NCBI GenBank assembly: GCA_963521185.1 | Contig: CAUQTV010000004.1 | Span: 1-64,000 of the forward strand | Direction of reading: 5' to 3' | DNA from: Enterobacter_D sp963521185 | GTDB taxonomy: Bacteria > Pseudomonadota > Gammaproteobacteria > Enterobacterales > Enterobacteriaceae | Length of the DNA stretch: 64,000 nt | Part shown: positions 35,608 to 45,067 of the stretch, in pieces | How the letters are laid out: each line of letters opens with the position of its first letter | Numbering within the stretch: the first letter of the stretch is position 1 | Translations under genes and position numbers: made by a program | The notes under the pieces: model-generated | Seen by the model: the letters and a program-made list of their open reading frames with translations, nothing else | What the model was told of the DNA's origin: nothing | Database searches by the model: none

Positions 35608-38280
35608 ATGAGTCACAGTCTCTCTGAGCAGTTAAGCCATACGGTGCCTGGCCTTCCCGGCCAGCCCGCCAATCCCTCCGCCTGGCCACAGGACGCGCTG
35701 AACTGCGCCAGCATCAAAGCGCATATCGACACCTTCCAGCAGTGGCTGGGCCACGTCTTTGACGAGGGGCTGTCGGCTGAGCAACTGATTGAGGCGCGCA
35801 CGGAATTCATCGATCAGCTTTTGCAGCGCCTGTGGCTGGAATACGGCTTTGGTGAGGTGGGCGATGCTGCGCTGGTGGCGGTGGGTGGCTACGGGCGCGG
35901 TGAGCTGCATCCGCTGTCGGACATCGACCTGCTGATCTTAAGCCGTAAAAAACTCCCCGATGAGCAGGCGCAAAAAATTGGCGAACTGCTGACCCTGCTG
36001 TGGGATGTGAAGCTGGAAGTCGGTCACAGCGTGCGGACGCTGGAAGAGTGCCTGCTCGAAGGCTTATCGGATCTGACCGTTGCCACCAATTTGATCGAAT
36101 CTCGCCTGTTGATTGGCGACGTCGCGCTGTTTCTCGAACTGCAAAAACACATTTTCAGCGAAGGCTTCTGGCCCTCCGAGAAATTCTTCGCGGCAAAGCT
36201 CGCCGAGCAGAGCGAGCGGCATCAGCGCTATCACGGCACCAGCTACAATCTTGAGCCGGATATAAAAAACAGCCCCGGCGGCCTGCGCGATATCCATACG
36301 CTACAGTGGATCGCCCGCCGCCATTTTGGTGCGACCTCCATCAGCGAAATGGTCGGCTTCGGCTTCTTGACCCAGGCCGAGCGCAACGAGCTTAACGAAT
36401 GCCTGCATTTACTGTGGCGCATCCGCTTTGCCCTGCATCTGGAAGTGACTCGCTATGACAACCGTCTGCTGTTTGACCGGCAGCTCAGCGTCGCCCAGCG
36501 CCTGAACTACAGCGGCGAAGGCAACCAGCCCGTCGAGCATATGATGAAGGACTTCTATCGCGTGACCCGACGCGTGACGGAGCTGAATCAAATGCTGCTC
36601 CAGCTGTTTGACGAGGCGATCCTCGCGCTGACCGAAGACGAAAAACCCCGTCCCATTGACGACGAATTCCAGCTGCGCGGCACGCTCATCGATCTGCGCG
36701 ACGAAACGCTGTTTATGCGCGAGCCGCAGGCCATTCTGCGCATGTTTTACATCATGGTGCGTAACAGCAGCATTACCGGCATTTACTCCACCACGCTGCG
36801 CCATCTGCGTCACGCCCGTCGCCACTTAACGCAGCCGTTGTGCTACATCCCGGAAGCGCGCTCGCTGTTTCTGAGCATGCTGCGCCACCCCGGCGCGGTC
36901 AGCCGTGGCCTGTTGCCGATGCACCGCCACAGCGTGCTATGGGCCTATATGCCGCAGTGGTCGCACATTGTCGGTCAGATGCAGTTCGACCTCTTCCACG
37001 CCTATACCGTGGATGAGCACACCATTCGCGTACTGCTGAAGCTGGAGAGTTTTGCAGATGAAGCCACACGCCAGAAGCATCCGCTGTGCGTGGATCTGTG
37101 GCCGCGTTTGACGCACCCGGAGCTGATCCTGATTGCCGCCCTCTTCCACGACATCGCCAAAGGGCGCGGCGGCGACCATTCGGTACTGGGTGCGCAGGAC
37201 GTGCTGAAATTTGCTGAACTGCACGGCCTGAACTCGCGGGAAACCCAGCTTGTGGCCTGGCTGGTGCGTCATCACTTACTCATGTCCGTTACTGCCCAGC
37301 GCCGCGATATTCAGGACCCTGAAGTCATTAAGCAGTTTGCCGAAGAGGTGCAGACGGAGAACCGCCTGCGCTTCCTGGTCTGCCTGACGGTCGCCGACAT
37401 CTGCGCCACCAACGAAACCCTGTGGAACAGCTGGAAGCAGAGCCTGTTGCGCGAGCTTTATTTTGGTACGGAAAAACAGCTGCGCCGCGGTATGCAAAAC
37501 ACGCCGGATATGCGCGAGCGCGTGCGCCATCATCAGCTCCAGGCGCTGGCGCTGCTGCGCATGGACAATATCGACGAAGAGGCGCTGCATCAGATTTGGG
37601 CGCGCTGTCGGGCGAACTACTTCGTGCGCCACAGCCCAAATCAGCTGGCCTGGCATGCGCGGCATCTGTTAAAGCATGAGTTGAGCAAACCGCTGATCCT
37701 GCTCAGCCCGCAGGCGACGCGCGGCGGCACGGAGATTTTTATCTGGAGCCCGGACCGGCCCTATCTGTTTGCCGCCGTCTGCGCAGAGCTTGATCGTCGC
37801 AATCTCAGCGTCCACGACGCGCAGATTTTCACCACTCGCGATGGCATGGCGATGGACACCTTTATTGTGCTGGAGCCGGACGGTAGCCCGCTGTCGCCGG
37901 ACCGCCATGACGCCATCAGCTTCGGCCTCGAACAGGCGATCACCCAGCACAGCTGGCAGCCGCCGCAACCGCGTCGTCAGGCGGCAAAACTGCGTCATTT
38001 TACCGTCGATACCGAAGTCAATTTCCTGCCGACGCACACCGATCGACGCTCATTCCTTGAGCTGATAGCCCTTGACCAGCCAGGCCTGCTTGCCCGCGTG
38101 GGTCAGGTGTTTGCCGATCTCGGGATTTCACTCCACGGCGCGCGAATTACGACAATTGGTGAGCGAGTAGAAGATTTATTTATAATCGCAACGGCCGACC
38201 GGCGTGGCCTTAATAATGTGCTCCAGAAGGAAGTGCAACAACGGTTGACAGCGGCCCTCAATCCAAACGATAAAGGGTAA
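35608..38280 (+). CDS. glnD: Bifunctional uridylyltransferase/uridylyl-removing enzyme (PII)
   Basis: Primary nitrogen sensor: uridylylates or deuridylylates GlnB and GlnK according to glutamine. The ATG at 35608 gives 890 residues, the E. coli length, with a GGGGCGG ribosome-binding stretch upstream; an ATG five codons earlier is less likely. Nucleotidyltransferase motif GGYGRGELHPLSDIDLL (about 90-106), HD domain with HDIAKGRGGDHS (about 510-520), and two C-terminal ACT domains. Confidence 0.97.
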   Translation: MSHSLSEQLSHTVPGLPGQPANPSAWPQDALNCASIKAHIDTFQQWLGHVFDEGLSAEQLIEARTEFIDQLLQRLWLEYGFGEVGDAALVAVGGYGRGELHPLSDIDLLILSRKKLPDEQAQKIGELLTLLWDVKLEVGHSVRTLEECLLEGLSDLTVATNLIESRLLIGDVALFLELQKHIFSEGFWPSEKFFAAKLAEQSERHQRYHGTSYNLEPDIKNSPGGLRDIHTLQWIARRHFGATSISEMVGFGFLTQAERNELNECLHLLWRIRFALHLEVTRYDNRLLFDRQLSVAQRLNYSGEGNQPVEHMMKDFYRVTRRVTELNQMLLQLFDEAILALTEDEKPRPIDDEFQLRGTLIDLRDETLFMREPQAILRMFYIMVRNSSITGIYSTTLRHLRHARRHLTQPLCYIPEARSLFLSMLRHPGAVSRGLLPMHRHSVLWAYMPQWSHIVGQMQFDLFHAYTVDEHTIRVLLKLESFADEATRQKHPLCVDLWPRLTHPELILIAALFHDIAKGRGGDHSVLGAQDVLKFAELHGLNSRETQLVAWLVRHHLLMSVTAQRRDIQDPEVIKQFAEEVQTENRLRFLVCLTVADICATNETLWNSWKQSLLRELYFGTEKQLRRGMQNTPDMRERVRHHQLQALALLRMDNIDEEALHQIWARCRANYFVRHSPNQLAWHARHLLKHELSKPLILLSPQATRGGTEIFIWSPDRPYLFAAVCAELDRRNLSVHDAQIFTTRDGMAMDTFIVLEPDGSPLSPDRHDAISFGLEQAITQHSWQPPQPRRQAAKLRHFTVDTEVNFLPTHTDRRSFLELIALDQPGLLARVGQVFADLGISLHGARITTIGERVEDLFIIATADRRGLNNVLQKEVQQRLTAALNPNDKG

Positions 38281-38313
38281 CGATTTTTTTTACACAGATG
38301 GAAAGAGTAAACA

Positions 38314-39138
38314 ATGCAGCAGTTACAGAACGTTATTGAGTCCGCTTTCGAGCGTCGCGCCGACATCACTCCGGCAAATGTTGATACCGTTACCCGTGAA
38401 GCGGTTAATCAGGTTATTGGCTTGCTGGATTCCGGCGCGCTGCGTGTCGCAGAAAAAATTGATGGTCAGTGGGTGACCCATCAGTGGCTGAAGAAGGCCG
38501 TTCTGCTCTCTTTCCGTATCAACGATAACCAGGTTATCGACGGTGCTGAAAGCCGCTACTTCGATAAAGTGCCAATGAAGTTCGCCAACTACGACGAAGC
38601 GCGTTTCCAGAAAGAGGGTTTCCGCGTGGTACCGCCTGCCGCTGTTCGTCAGGGCGCGTTTATTGCACGCAATACCGTGCTGATGCCGTCTTACGTCAAT
38701 ATCGGTGCGTTCGTGGACGAAGGCACCATGGTGGACACCTGGGCGACCGTGGGATCTTGCGCGCAAATCGGTAAAAACGTGCACCTCTCCGGTGGCGTAG
38801 GCATCGGGGGTGTTCTGGAGCCGCTGCAGGCTAACCCAACCATCATTGAAGATAATTGCTTTATCGGCGCACGTTCTGAAGTCGTCGAAGGTGTTATCGT
38901 TGAAGAAGGTTCCGTGATTTCCATGGGCGTCTATATTGGTCAGAGCACCCGTATTTACGATCGTGAAACCGGTGAAGTGCACTACGGTCGCGTACCGGCA
39001 GGCTCCGTTGTCGTTTCTGGCAACCTGCCGTCTAAAGACGGTAAATACAGCCTGTACTGCGCGGTCATTGTGAAAAAAGTGGATGCGAAAACACGCGGAA
39101 AAGTGGGTATCAACGAGCTGCTGCGCACAATCGACTAA
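38314..39138 (+). CDS. dapD: Tetrahydrodipicolinate N-succinyltransferase
   Basis: Succinylase step of the lysine and meso-diaminopimelate pathway. 274 residues; an N-terminal helical domain, then a left-handed beta-helix of hexapeptide repeats (about 100-230). Located 33 bases after glnD, the conserved enterobacterial neighbour. Confidence 0.98.
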   Translation: MQQLQNVIESAFERRADITPANVDTVTREAVNQVIGLLDSGALRVAEKIDGQWVTHQWLKKAVLLSFRINDNQVIDGAESRYFDKVPMKFANYDEARFQKEGFRVVPPAAVRQGAFIARNTVLMPSYVNIGAFVDEGTMVDTWATVGSCAQIGKNVHLSGGVGIGGVLEPLQANPTIIEDNCFIGARSEVVEGVIVEEGSVISMGVYIGQSTRIYDRETGEVHYGRVPAGSVVVSGNLPSKDGKYSLYCAVIVKKVDAKTRGKVGINELLRTID

Positions 39139-39144
39139 GTGTTT

Positions 39145-39167
39145 CCCTCTCCCGATTCGGGAGAGGG
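39145..39167. repeat. GC-rich hairpin repeat after dapD (CCCTCTCCC family)
   Basis: CCCTCTCCC (39145-39153) and GGGAGAGGG (39159-39167) with a short loop, six bases after the dapD stop. The same 9-bp arms recur at 39776-39795 and 49893-49912. No T-run follows, so it may act as a 3'-end stabiliser rather than an intrinsic terminator. Confidence 0.75.
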
Positions 39168-39259
39168 TGACCGATCCCGCCTTTTTTGCATGAAGCAGTG
39201 GCAAAGATAGATTTTTTCGTTAATTATTCATAGGTTATGTTGAGCTTAAGGGTACCGCT

Positions 39260-39649
39260 ATGTACGATAATCTGAAAAGTTTAGGCATTACCAATCCGGA
39301 TGAAATCGATCGTTATAGCCTCCGTCAGGAAGCCAATAACGATATCCTGAAAATCTATTTTCATAAGGACAAAGGCGAGTTTTTTGCCAAAAGCGTGAAG
39401 TTTAAATACCCGCGCCAGCGCAAAACGATCGTTGCGGATGGGGTTGGCCAGGGTTATAAAGAAGTACAGGAAATTAGCCCTAACCTCCGCTATGTGATTG
39501 ATGAGTTAGATCAGATTTGCCAGCGCGATCGTACGGAAGTCGATTTGAAACGTAAGATCCTCGACGATCTCCACCATCTGGAGAGCGTGGTAGCGAACAA
39601 GATCAGTGAAATCGAATCGGATCTGGAAAAGCTGACGCGCAACAAGTAA
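39260..39649 (+). CDS. yaeH: UPF0325 family protein YaeH
   Basis: 129-residue conserved gammaproteobacterial protein of unknown function (E. coli YaeH 128). Charged and soluble, with a C-terminal helix-rich stretch (about 85-127) that could be coiled coil. In E. coli K-12 yaeI lies between dapD and yaeH; it is absent here. Confidence 0.93.
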   Translation: MYDNLKSLGITNPDEIDRYSLRQEANNDILKIYFHKDKGEFFAKSVKFKYPRQRKTIVADGVGQGYKEVQEISPNLRYVIDELDQICQRDRTEVDLKRKILDDLHHLESVVANKISEIESDLEKLTRNK

Positions 39650-39687
39650 CGCTGCGCCGCCTGGCCTGGAATACTGTCACTCACCCC

Positions 39688-39757
39688 GTAGGCCGGGCAA
39701 ACGCAGTGCCGCCCGGCGTTTAACGCCCGATGGTGCACGCTTACCGGGCATACTACG
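39688..39757. repeat. BIME: pair of inverted REP sequences
   Basis: GTAGGCCGGGCAAACGCAGT onward (39688-39717, ending GCCCGGC) is followed by an oppositely oriented unit starting GCCCGATGGTGCACGC (39725-39750, ending ACCGGGCA). Together they form the head-to-head arrangement of enterobacterial BIMEs. Located after yaeH. Confidence 0.8.
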
Positions 39758-39763
39758 CTGGTG

Positions 39764-39795
39764 CCCTCACCCCGTCCCTCTCCCACGGGAGAGGG
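39764..39795. repeat. GC-rich hairpin repeat, second copy (CCCTCTCCC family)
   Basis: CCCTCACCCCGT precedes the arms CCCTCTCCC (39776-39784) and GGGAGAGGG (39787-39795). The same CCCTCACCCC preamble accompanies the copy at 49876-49912, so the repeat unit is longer than the hairpin. Confidence 0.75.
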
Positions 39796-39805
39796 TGCAA
39801 ACACT

Positions 39806-39834
39806 AAAAAAGGCAACCCTGGGTTGCCTTTTTG
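39806..39834. terminator. Bidirectional terminator between yaeH and cdaR
   Basis: Arms AGGCAACCC (39811-39819) and GGGTTGCCT (39821-39829) with A-run and T-run flanks, symmetrical and able to act for both convergent genes. It begins 157 bases past the yaeH stop and ends just before the cdaR stop. Confidence 0.85.
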
Positions 39835-39841
39835 CTTTTAC

Positions 39842-40999
39842 CTACCGCTGTTCATCCAGTTGTAACGCCACGTACAGCAGCAGCCTGTCGTCAAAATTAC
39901 CCAAATCCAGCCCCGTTAATTCCGAGATTCGATTGAGACGATACTCCAGCGTGTTGCGATGAATAAACAGCGCTTTTGACGTCGCCAGCGGCTGCACGTT
40001 ATGGCGAAACCACGCCGACAGCGTGCGTCTTAACAGGCCGTTATTGTCCATCGCTTTTAAACGCGCCAGCGGACGGGAAAGCTCATTGGCCTGCCAGCCA
40101 CCGCGCAGGCTGTCGAGCAGCACTGGCAGCATCAAATCCTGATAGAAATAGCTGCGGCTTTCCGGCATGCGCTGCTTACCCACCATCATGGTGGTGCGTG
40201 CGGTACGGTACGAGCGGGCAATGCTGCCCGGCCCGGTAAAGTAGTTACCGAGGGAGACGCGAAAGCGCAGCTGTCCGTTCTCTTTCATGCGCGCAATCAA
40301 CTGCTCAACGCGCTTGCGATGATCTTCCGCGTCCCAACGGCCAAACGGGTTGAGGGCGGGTTTTAGCACCACCATTTCGGTCAGCGACACAATGGCGATC
40401 AGGTTATTACGTTCCGGCGTGGTGAGGGCATTTTGCAGCTGTTGCAGCTCGGCCATTGCACTGTCAACGCCAAGCTGACCGCTGTCGACTTCCACCACCG
40501 CCACCACGCGCGGCTGGTTGAGATCGATACCGAGACGCTGCGCCCATTCGGTCAGCGCAGGCGTATGCTCTTCGGCCTGGATCAGGTTCATAACGAGTTC
40601 TTCACGCAGGCGGCTGTCCTGCGCCAGCAGATGCATCAGACGGGACTGTTCCAGCATCATTTCGGCGGTCATGCACACCAGTTCGCCATATTTACGCAGC
40701 GTTTCTGGCTCGCCGGTCAACCCGATAACGCCAACAATTTCACCTTCCAGGCGCAGCGGCAGGTTGATCCCCTGACGAACTCCGTGCAGGTGTCGGGCAA
40801 CGGCGTCGTCGATATCCACCACGCGCCCCTGCGACAGCACAAGCAGTGCACCTTCGTGCAATTCCCCAATACGTTCACGGTCGCCACTGCCGATAATTCG
40901 GCCGCGCGCATCCATCACGTTGATGTTGGTATCAATGATGCGCATCGTGCGCGACACGATATCCTGCGCCATTTTGGTATCAAGATGCCAGCCAGCCAT
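39842..40999 (-). CDS. cdaR: Sugar diacid utilisation regulator CdaR
   Basis: Activator of the gud, gar and related operons for glucarate, galactarate and glycerate. The ATG at 40999 gives 385 residues, the E. coli length (start MAGWHLDTKMAQDIV). N-terminal putative sugar diacid recognition domain (about 1-140), a GGDEF-like linker region, and a C-terminal PucR-type helix-turn-helix (RNTLEYRLNRISELTG). Confidence 0.96.
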   Translation of the reverse strand: MAGWHLDTKMAQDIVSRTMRIIDTNINVMDARGRIIGSGDRERIGELHEGALLVLSQGRVVDIDDAVARHLHGVRQGINLPLRLEGEIVGVIGLTGEPETLRKYGELVCMTAEMMLEQSRLMHLLAQDSRLREELVMNLIQAEEHTPALTEWAQRLGIDLNQPRVVAVVEVDSGQLGVDSAMAELQQLQNALTTPERNNLIAIVSLTEMVVLKPALNPFGRWDAEDHRKRVEQLIARMKENGQLRFRVSLGNYFTGPGSIARSYRTARTTMMVGKQRMPESRSYFYQDLMLPVLLDSLRGGWQANELSRPLARLKAMDNNGLLRRTLSAWFRHNVQPLATSKALFIHRNTLEYRLNRISELTGLDLGNFDDRLLLYVALQLDEQR

Positions 41000-41122
41000 G
41001 TAACCCTCCCGTGAGCAGAGCACAAGAATAAAAGAGTTATGTACGCCGTACATTGTGCAAACGCACAAAGCGCCGATCTTAAGTATGGAGTTGTGGAAGG
41101 CCTCACAGAATATAAGGCGGGG

Positions 41123-41149
41123 CTCCCTTCTCCAGGGTGGAGAAGGGAG
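41123..41149 (-). terminator. Hairpin downstream of degP
   Basis: Perfect 11-bp stem CTCCCTTCTCC / GGAGAAGGGAG (41123-41133, 41139-41149) with a five-base loop, nine bases past the degP stop. No clear T-run follows. Its composition resembles the CCCTCTCCC hairpin family but the arm sequence differs. Confidence 0.6.
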
Positions 41150-41157
41150 TAAAGCGG

Positions 41158-42609
41158 TTATTGCATCAGCAGATAAAGGGAGGTATCGCCACGCTGAATG
41201 TTAAGCGCTAACACCGACGGTTTGCTGTCGAGAATTTTGCGCAGTTCAGCGATGTTTTTCACCGGCTGCTGGTTCGCGCCGATAATCACGTCACCTTTTT
41301 TCAGACCAATGCGCGCCGCCGGGGTATTGGCTTTCACCGTGCTGACCGTCACGCCCTGATCCTGGCCTTTGTTGCTCATCTCAGCGCCTTCAATGCCGCT
41401 GAAAATGGTGCTGGAATCGACCTGGTTCTGGCTGCTTTGTTGCAGCTCCAGGCTGACGTTCACCGGTTTGCCGTCACGCAGCAAACCCAGAGACACTTTA
41501 CTGCCAATCGGCATGGAGCCAACTTCCGCACGCAGCGCGGCGAAGCTGCTGATCGGCTTGCCGTTCAGGGAGGTGATCACATCACCCGCTTTAATCCCCG
41601 CTTTCGCCGCCGAGGAGTTCGCCATCACCTGGCTGACGAACGCACCGCGCTGGGCATCAACCTTCATCGCTTTTGCCAGCTCAGAGTTCAGTTCGGTACC
41701 CAGAATACCCAGCTCGCCACGACGCACCTGGCCATACTGCACCATCTGCGCGGTCAGGTTTTTCACCATGTTACTCGGAATGGCGAAGCCGATACCGATG
41801 TTGCCGCCGTCCGGTGCGAGGATCGCGGTGTTAATACCGATCAGTTCACCGTTGAGGTTCACCAGCGCGCCGCCGGAGTTACCCCGGTTGATCGCCGCAT
41901 CCGTCTGGATAAAGTTCTCATAGTTTTCCGCGTTAAGACCGCTACGGCCCAGCGCAGAAACGATCCCCGAGGTCACGGTTTCACCCAGACCAAACGGGTT
42001 ACCGATGGCAACCGTATAGTCACCGACGCGCAGGGCATCGGAATCGGCTATTTTAATCGCCGTCAGGTTCTTCGGATCCTGGATCTGAATCAGCGCCAAA
42101 TCAGAGCGCGGATCTTTACCCACCACTTTGGCATCAAACTTACGTCCGTCGCCCAGCTGCACTTTAATGGTGCTGGCGTTATCCACCACGTGGTTGTTGG
42201 TCACCACGTAGCCTTTCGCCGCATCGATAATCACGCCGGAACCCAGCGCCATAAATTTCTGCTGCTGACCCTGAGCACCGCCGTCCGGTCCGCCCTGGTC
42301 ACCACTGCCCCCACCCTGACAGAACGGCGAGCTTTGGAATGGCGACCCCTCCTGACAGAACGGTGAGTTCTCACCGAAGAACTGCTGGAAGTTACGCCCC
42401 ATACGCGGCGTATTCACCGTGGTGCTGCCCTCAACGTTGATACTCACCACCGATGGCATGACTTTTTCAAGCATCGGCGCCAGACTTGGCATCTGTTGCG
42501 ATGTGGCAGGGGTGGAGGATGCCGTTTCGGCAGCCATCACCGACATCGGGGACAACGCTAAACCTAAACTCAGAGCCAGTGCACTCATTGCAAACGTGGT
42601 TTTTTTCAT
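41158..42609 (-). CDS. degP: Periplasmic serine endoprotease DegP (HtrA)
   Basis: Heat-shock protease and chaperone of the periplasm. 483-residue precursor with a 26-residue signal (ending SVMA). Catalytic triad H140, D170 and S245 (NNHVV, SDLALI, GNSGGA), then two PDZ domains. All triad positions are nine higher than in the E. coli precursor because the Gly-rich part of the LA loop after the SPFC...SPFC segment is longer. A sigma-E promoter precedes it. Confidence 0.97.
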   Translation of the reverse strand: MKKTTFAMSALALSLGLALSPMSVMAAETASSTPATSQQMPSLAPMLEKVMPSVVSINVEGSTTVNTPRMGRNFQQFFGENSPFCQEGSPFQSSPFCQGGGSGDQGGPDGGAQGQQQKFMALGSGVIIDAAKGYVVTNNHVVDNASTIKVQLGDGRKFDAKVVGKDPRSDLALIQIQDPKNLTAIKIADSDALRVGDYTVAIGNPFGLGETVTSGIVSALGRSGLNAENYENFIQTDAAINRGNSGGALVNLNGELIGINTAILAPDGGNIGIGFAIPSNMVKNLTAQMVQYGQVRRGELGILGTELNSELAKAMKVDAQRGAFVSQVMANSSAAKAGIKAGDVITSLNGKPISSFAALRAEVGSMPIGSKVSLGLLRDGKPVNVSLELQQSSQNQVDSSTIFSGIEGAEMSNKGQDQGVTVSTVKANTPAARIGLKKGDVIIGANQQPVKNIAELRKILDSKPSVLALNIQRGDTSLYLLMQ

Positions 42610-42660
42610 GTGTCGTAATCTCTATTTACTGATAACGCAAACGGGCTGTGTATGTCTCAG

Positions 42661-42688
42661 TGAGAGTCAATTTATAGCGCGAAGTTCC
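42661..42688 (-). promoter_or_regulatory. Sigma-E promoter of degP
   Basis: Minus-strand -35 GGAACTT (42682-42688), 16-bp spacer, -10 TCTCA (42661-42665). The -35 is a perfect sigma-E element and the spacer (CGCGCTATAAA...) resembles the E. coli degP promoter. The -10 differs from TCTGA at one base. Confidence 0.75.
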
Positions 42689-42747
42689 TGAACGATGTTT
42701 TTGTAAAAAGTAAAAATTTATTGTCGCTCTTTACAATTCACCGCCTA

Positions 42748-44262
42748 TTATTCCACCGCCATCAGGCGGCGGTATTCGTCCCAGGCGTACAAATCCGTCA
42801 TGCCGCTGATATAATCCTGGATCAGGCGACAGCGATAATAATATTCCAGTACCGGGTACTCTGCCGCCTCACGCGATAATTTACTCACCGCTTCGACATA
42901 GGCCAGCCTGTGGCGCGTCGAGAGTTTATGAAACAGGCGCGTTTCGATCGGCAGGCGGCGCACACGATCTTTTTCAACCAGCTCGCTAAAATCAACCAGC
43001 GGTAATTTCAGCAGCGGCTGATAGATGTCCAGCAACCCGCTAATCACGCGATAACCCTGTAATTCCAGTTGCTCAACATCGGGATGACTAAAGACATTTT
43101 CAATAGCCACATTCTTATAAAGTTCAAGAAGTTGACTAAAATCGCTGTCATCTTCCAGCAGTGCATGATTAAACTCACCGGAGAAGATCTGCGGCAGATT
43201 TTCTATAAACCGCTGGGCCGCGTAGGGCACCAGCTTATTGAGCGTGTTGACCCGCAAATACATAAAGAACTGATCTTCGGTGCTGCGGCTCAGGCTATTT
43301 GCACGCGATTTATCCCAGGCATTTTCGACCACCTGCGAAAACAGCGATCCTTTTTCATGGCGACCCCAGGCGTCGTACAGATGCTGATACAGCTGCTCGA
43401 CGCTGAATATTCTTTTCTCAACGGCATCTTCCAGATCCGCCACGCAATAGGAAATATCGTCGGCGGCCTCCATCACCCACGTCAGCGGAAACCGGCTGTA
43501 GGTCTCCAGATCCAGTTCTTTACGAAGCCGCGCCACATAGGCCTCTTCCGCAAAATAATAGCCGGGTTTCTTCATCAAATAACTGTGGCTTTCCGGCGGT
43601 TTTCCCACCCACCAGGCCGGGCGGGTGTATTTTAAAATACAGCCAACCTGCGCCCAGGTCAGGTTCATGCGCATCAGCGTATGCACAATGCGGATACCCT
43701 GCGCATTGCCTTCAAAATGGCACAGATCCTGGCGCACTTTACGGCGCAGTTCGTTAAGACTCTCTTCACCTTCACGCAGCCGTAGCGAGACCGCATCGCA
43801 GCGATCGTAGGTTAGCGGCTGGCCGGTGGCGTCGTCCGGCGACAGGCGCTGACGGAACCAGTCGTTGATCGCCGCTTCACCAAAATGGCCGAACGGCGGG
43901 TTGCCGATATCGTGCATCAGACAGGCCATTTCCACGATGCTTTCAAACGGCCCGGTCAGCTCGTCGAGACCATAGCTTTCCAGCAGGCGCAGCTCTTTCA
44001 GGCGGCTTAAGATCTCTTTAGCGATATAGCGACCCACCTGCTGAACCTCCAGCGAGTGCGTCAACCGCGTGCGCACCGAGGCGTTACGCTCCAGCGGAAA
44101 AACCTGGGTCTTTTGTTGCAGGCGGCGAATAGCGGGAGAGTTGACGATACGCCCACGATCGCTCTCGAAGATGCGCAGGATTTCACGTTCCGTTTTGACG
44201 CCCTGCGGTGAACGGTAGCGACGATGCCAGTTTATTTTTCTGCGAAAATCGATCTCAGCCAT
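42748..44262 (-). CDS. dgt: Deoxyguanosinetriphosphate triphosphohydrolase
   Basis: Hydrolyses dGTP to deoxyguanosine and tripolyphosphate. The ATG at 44262 gives 504 residues (E. coli 505). HD-domain metal motif visible as HSLEVQQVGR and MHDIGNPPFGHFGE. Divergent from mtnN; degP follows. Confidence 0.97.
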   Translation of the reverse strand: MAEIDFRRKINWHRRYRSPQGVKTEREILRIFESDRGRIVNSPAIRRLQQKTQVFPLERNASVRTRLTHSLEVQQVGRYIAKEILSRLKELRLLESYGLDELTGPFESIVEMACLMHDIGNPPFGHFGEAAINDWFRQRLSPDDATGQPLTYDRCDAVSLRLREGEESLNELRRKVRQDLCHFEGNAQGIRIVHTLMRMNLTWAQVGCILKYTRPAWWVGKPPESHSYLMKKPGYYFAEEAYVARLRKELDLETYSRFPLTWVMEAADDISYCVADLEDAVEKRIFSVEQLYQHLYDAWGRHEKGSLFSQVVENAWDKSRANSLSRSTEDQFFMYLRVNTLNKLVPYAAQRFIENLPQIFSGEFNHALLEDDSDFSQLLELYKNVAIENVFSHPDVEQLELQGYRVISGLLDIYQPLLKLPLVDFSELVEKDRVRRLPIETRLFHKLSTRHRLAYVEAVSKLSREAAEYPVLEYYYRCRLIQDYISGMTDLYAWDEYRRLMAVE

Positions 44263-44368
44263 TTCCTCTCCCGTAAGCCACGTCAAGTGAAGTAATGCAA
44301 TCCTGCATGCCATGATAGACTATGCCCTGAAAACGTAACTCTGTCTTATCACATTAGCGAGTATCTCT

Positions 44369-45067
44369 ATGAAAGTTGGCATTATTGGTGCAATGGAAGA
44401 AGAAGTGACGCTGCTGCGTGACAAAATCGAAAATCGCCAGACGCAGAACGTGGGCGGCAGCGAAATTTACACCGGTACGCTCAATGGCACAGACGTCGCC
44501 CTGCTGAAATCAGGTATTGGCAAAGTCGCCGCCGCAATGGGCGCAACCCTGCTGCTGGAGCGCTGCAAACCCGATGTGATCATTAATACCGGCTCGGCGG
44601 GCGGTCTGGCCCCCACGCTGAACGTGGGCGACATCGTAGTCTCCGACGAAGCGCGCTACCACGACGCCGACGTGACCGCGTTTGGCTACGAACTAGGCCA
44701 GTTACCGGGTTGCCCGGCAGGCTTTAAAGCCGATGAGAAGCTGGTTGCCGCCGCCGAAGCCTGCATCGCTGAACTGGATCTTAACGCCGTGCGCGGACTG
44801 ATCGTCAGCGGCGACGCCTTTATTAATGGCTCTGAGGCACTGACCAAAATTCGCCAGAATTTCCCGCAGGCCGTGGCGGTTGAGATGGAAGCCACTGCCA
44901 TCGCGCACGTCTGCCACAACTTCGGCGTGCCGTTTGTGGTCGTGCGCGCAATCTCTGACGTGGCCGATCAGGAATCCCACCTCAGCTTTGACGAGTTTTT
45001 GGTGGTGGCCGCGAAGCAGTCGAGCCTGATGGTCGAAACGCTGGTGAAGAACCTGACGCGTGGCTAA
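44369..45067 (+). CDS. mtnN: 5'-methylthioadenosine/S-adenosylhomocysteine nucleosidase
   Basis: Hydrolyses MTA, SAH and 5'-deoxyadenosine; a step in methionine salvage and AI-2 formation (also pfs). 232 residues as in E. coli, with the N-terminal MKVGIIGAMEEEV, catalytic acid E12, and the ISDVAD segment carrying the catalytic aspartate. Its stop overlaps btuF by eight bases. Confidence 0.98.
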   Translation: MKVGIIGAMEEEVTLLRDKIENRQTQNVGGSEIYTGTLNGTDVALLKSGIGKVAAAMGATLLLERCKPDVIINTGSAGGLAPTLNVGDIVVSDEARYHDADVTAFGYELGQLPGCPAGFKADEKLVAAAEACIAELDLNAVRGLIVSGDAFINGSEALTKIRQNFPQAVAVEMEATAIAHVCHNFGVPFVVVRAISDVADQESHLSFDEFLVVAAKQSSLMVETLVKNLTRG

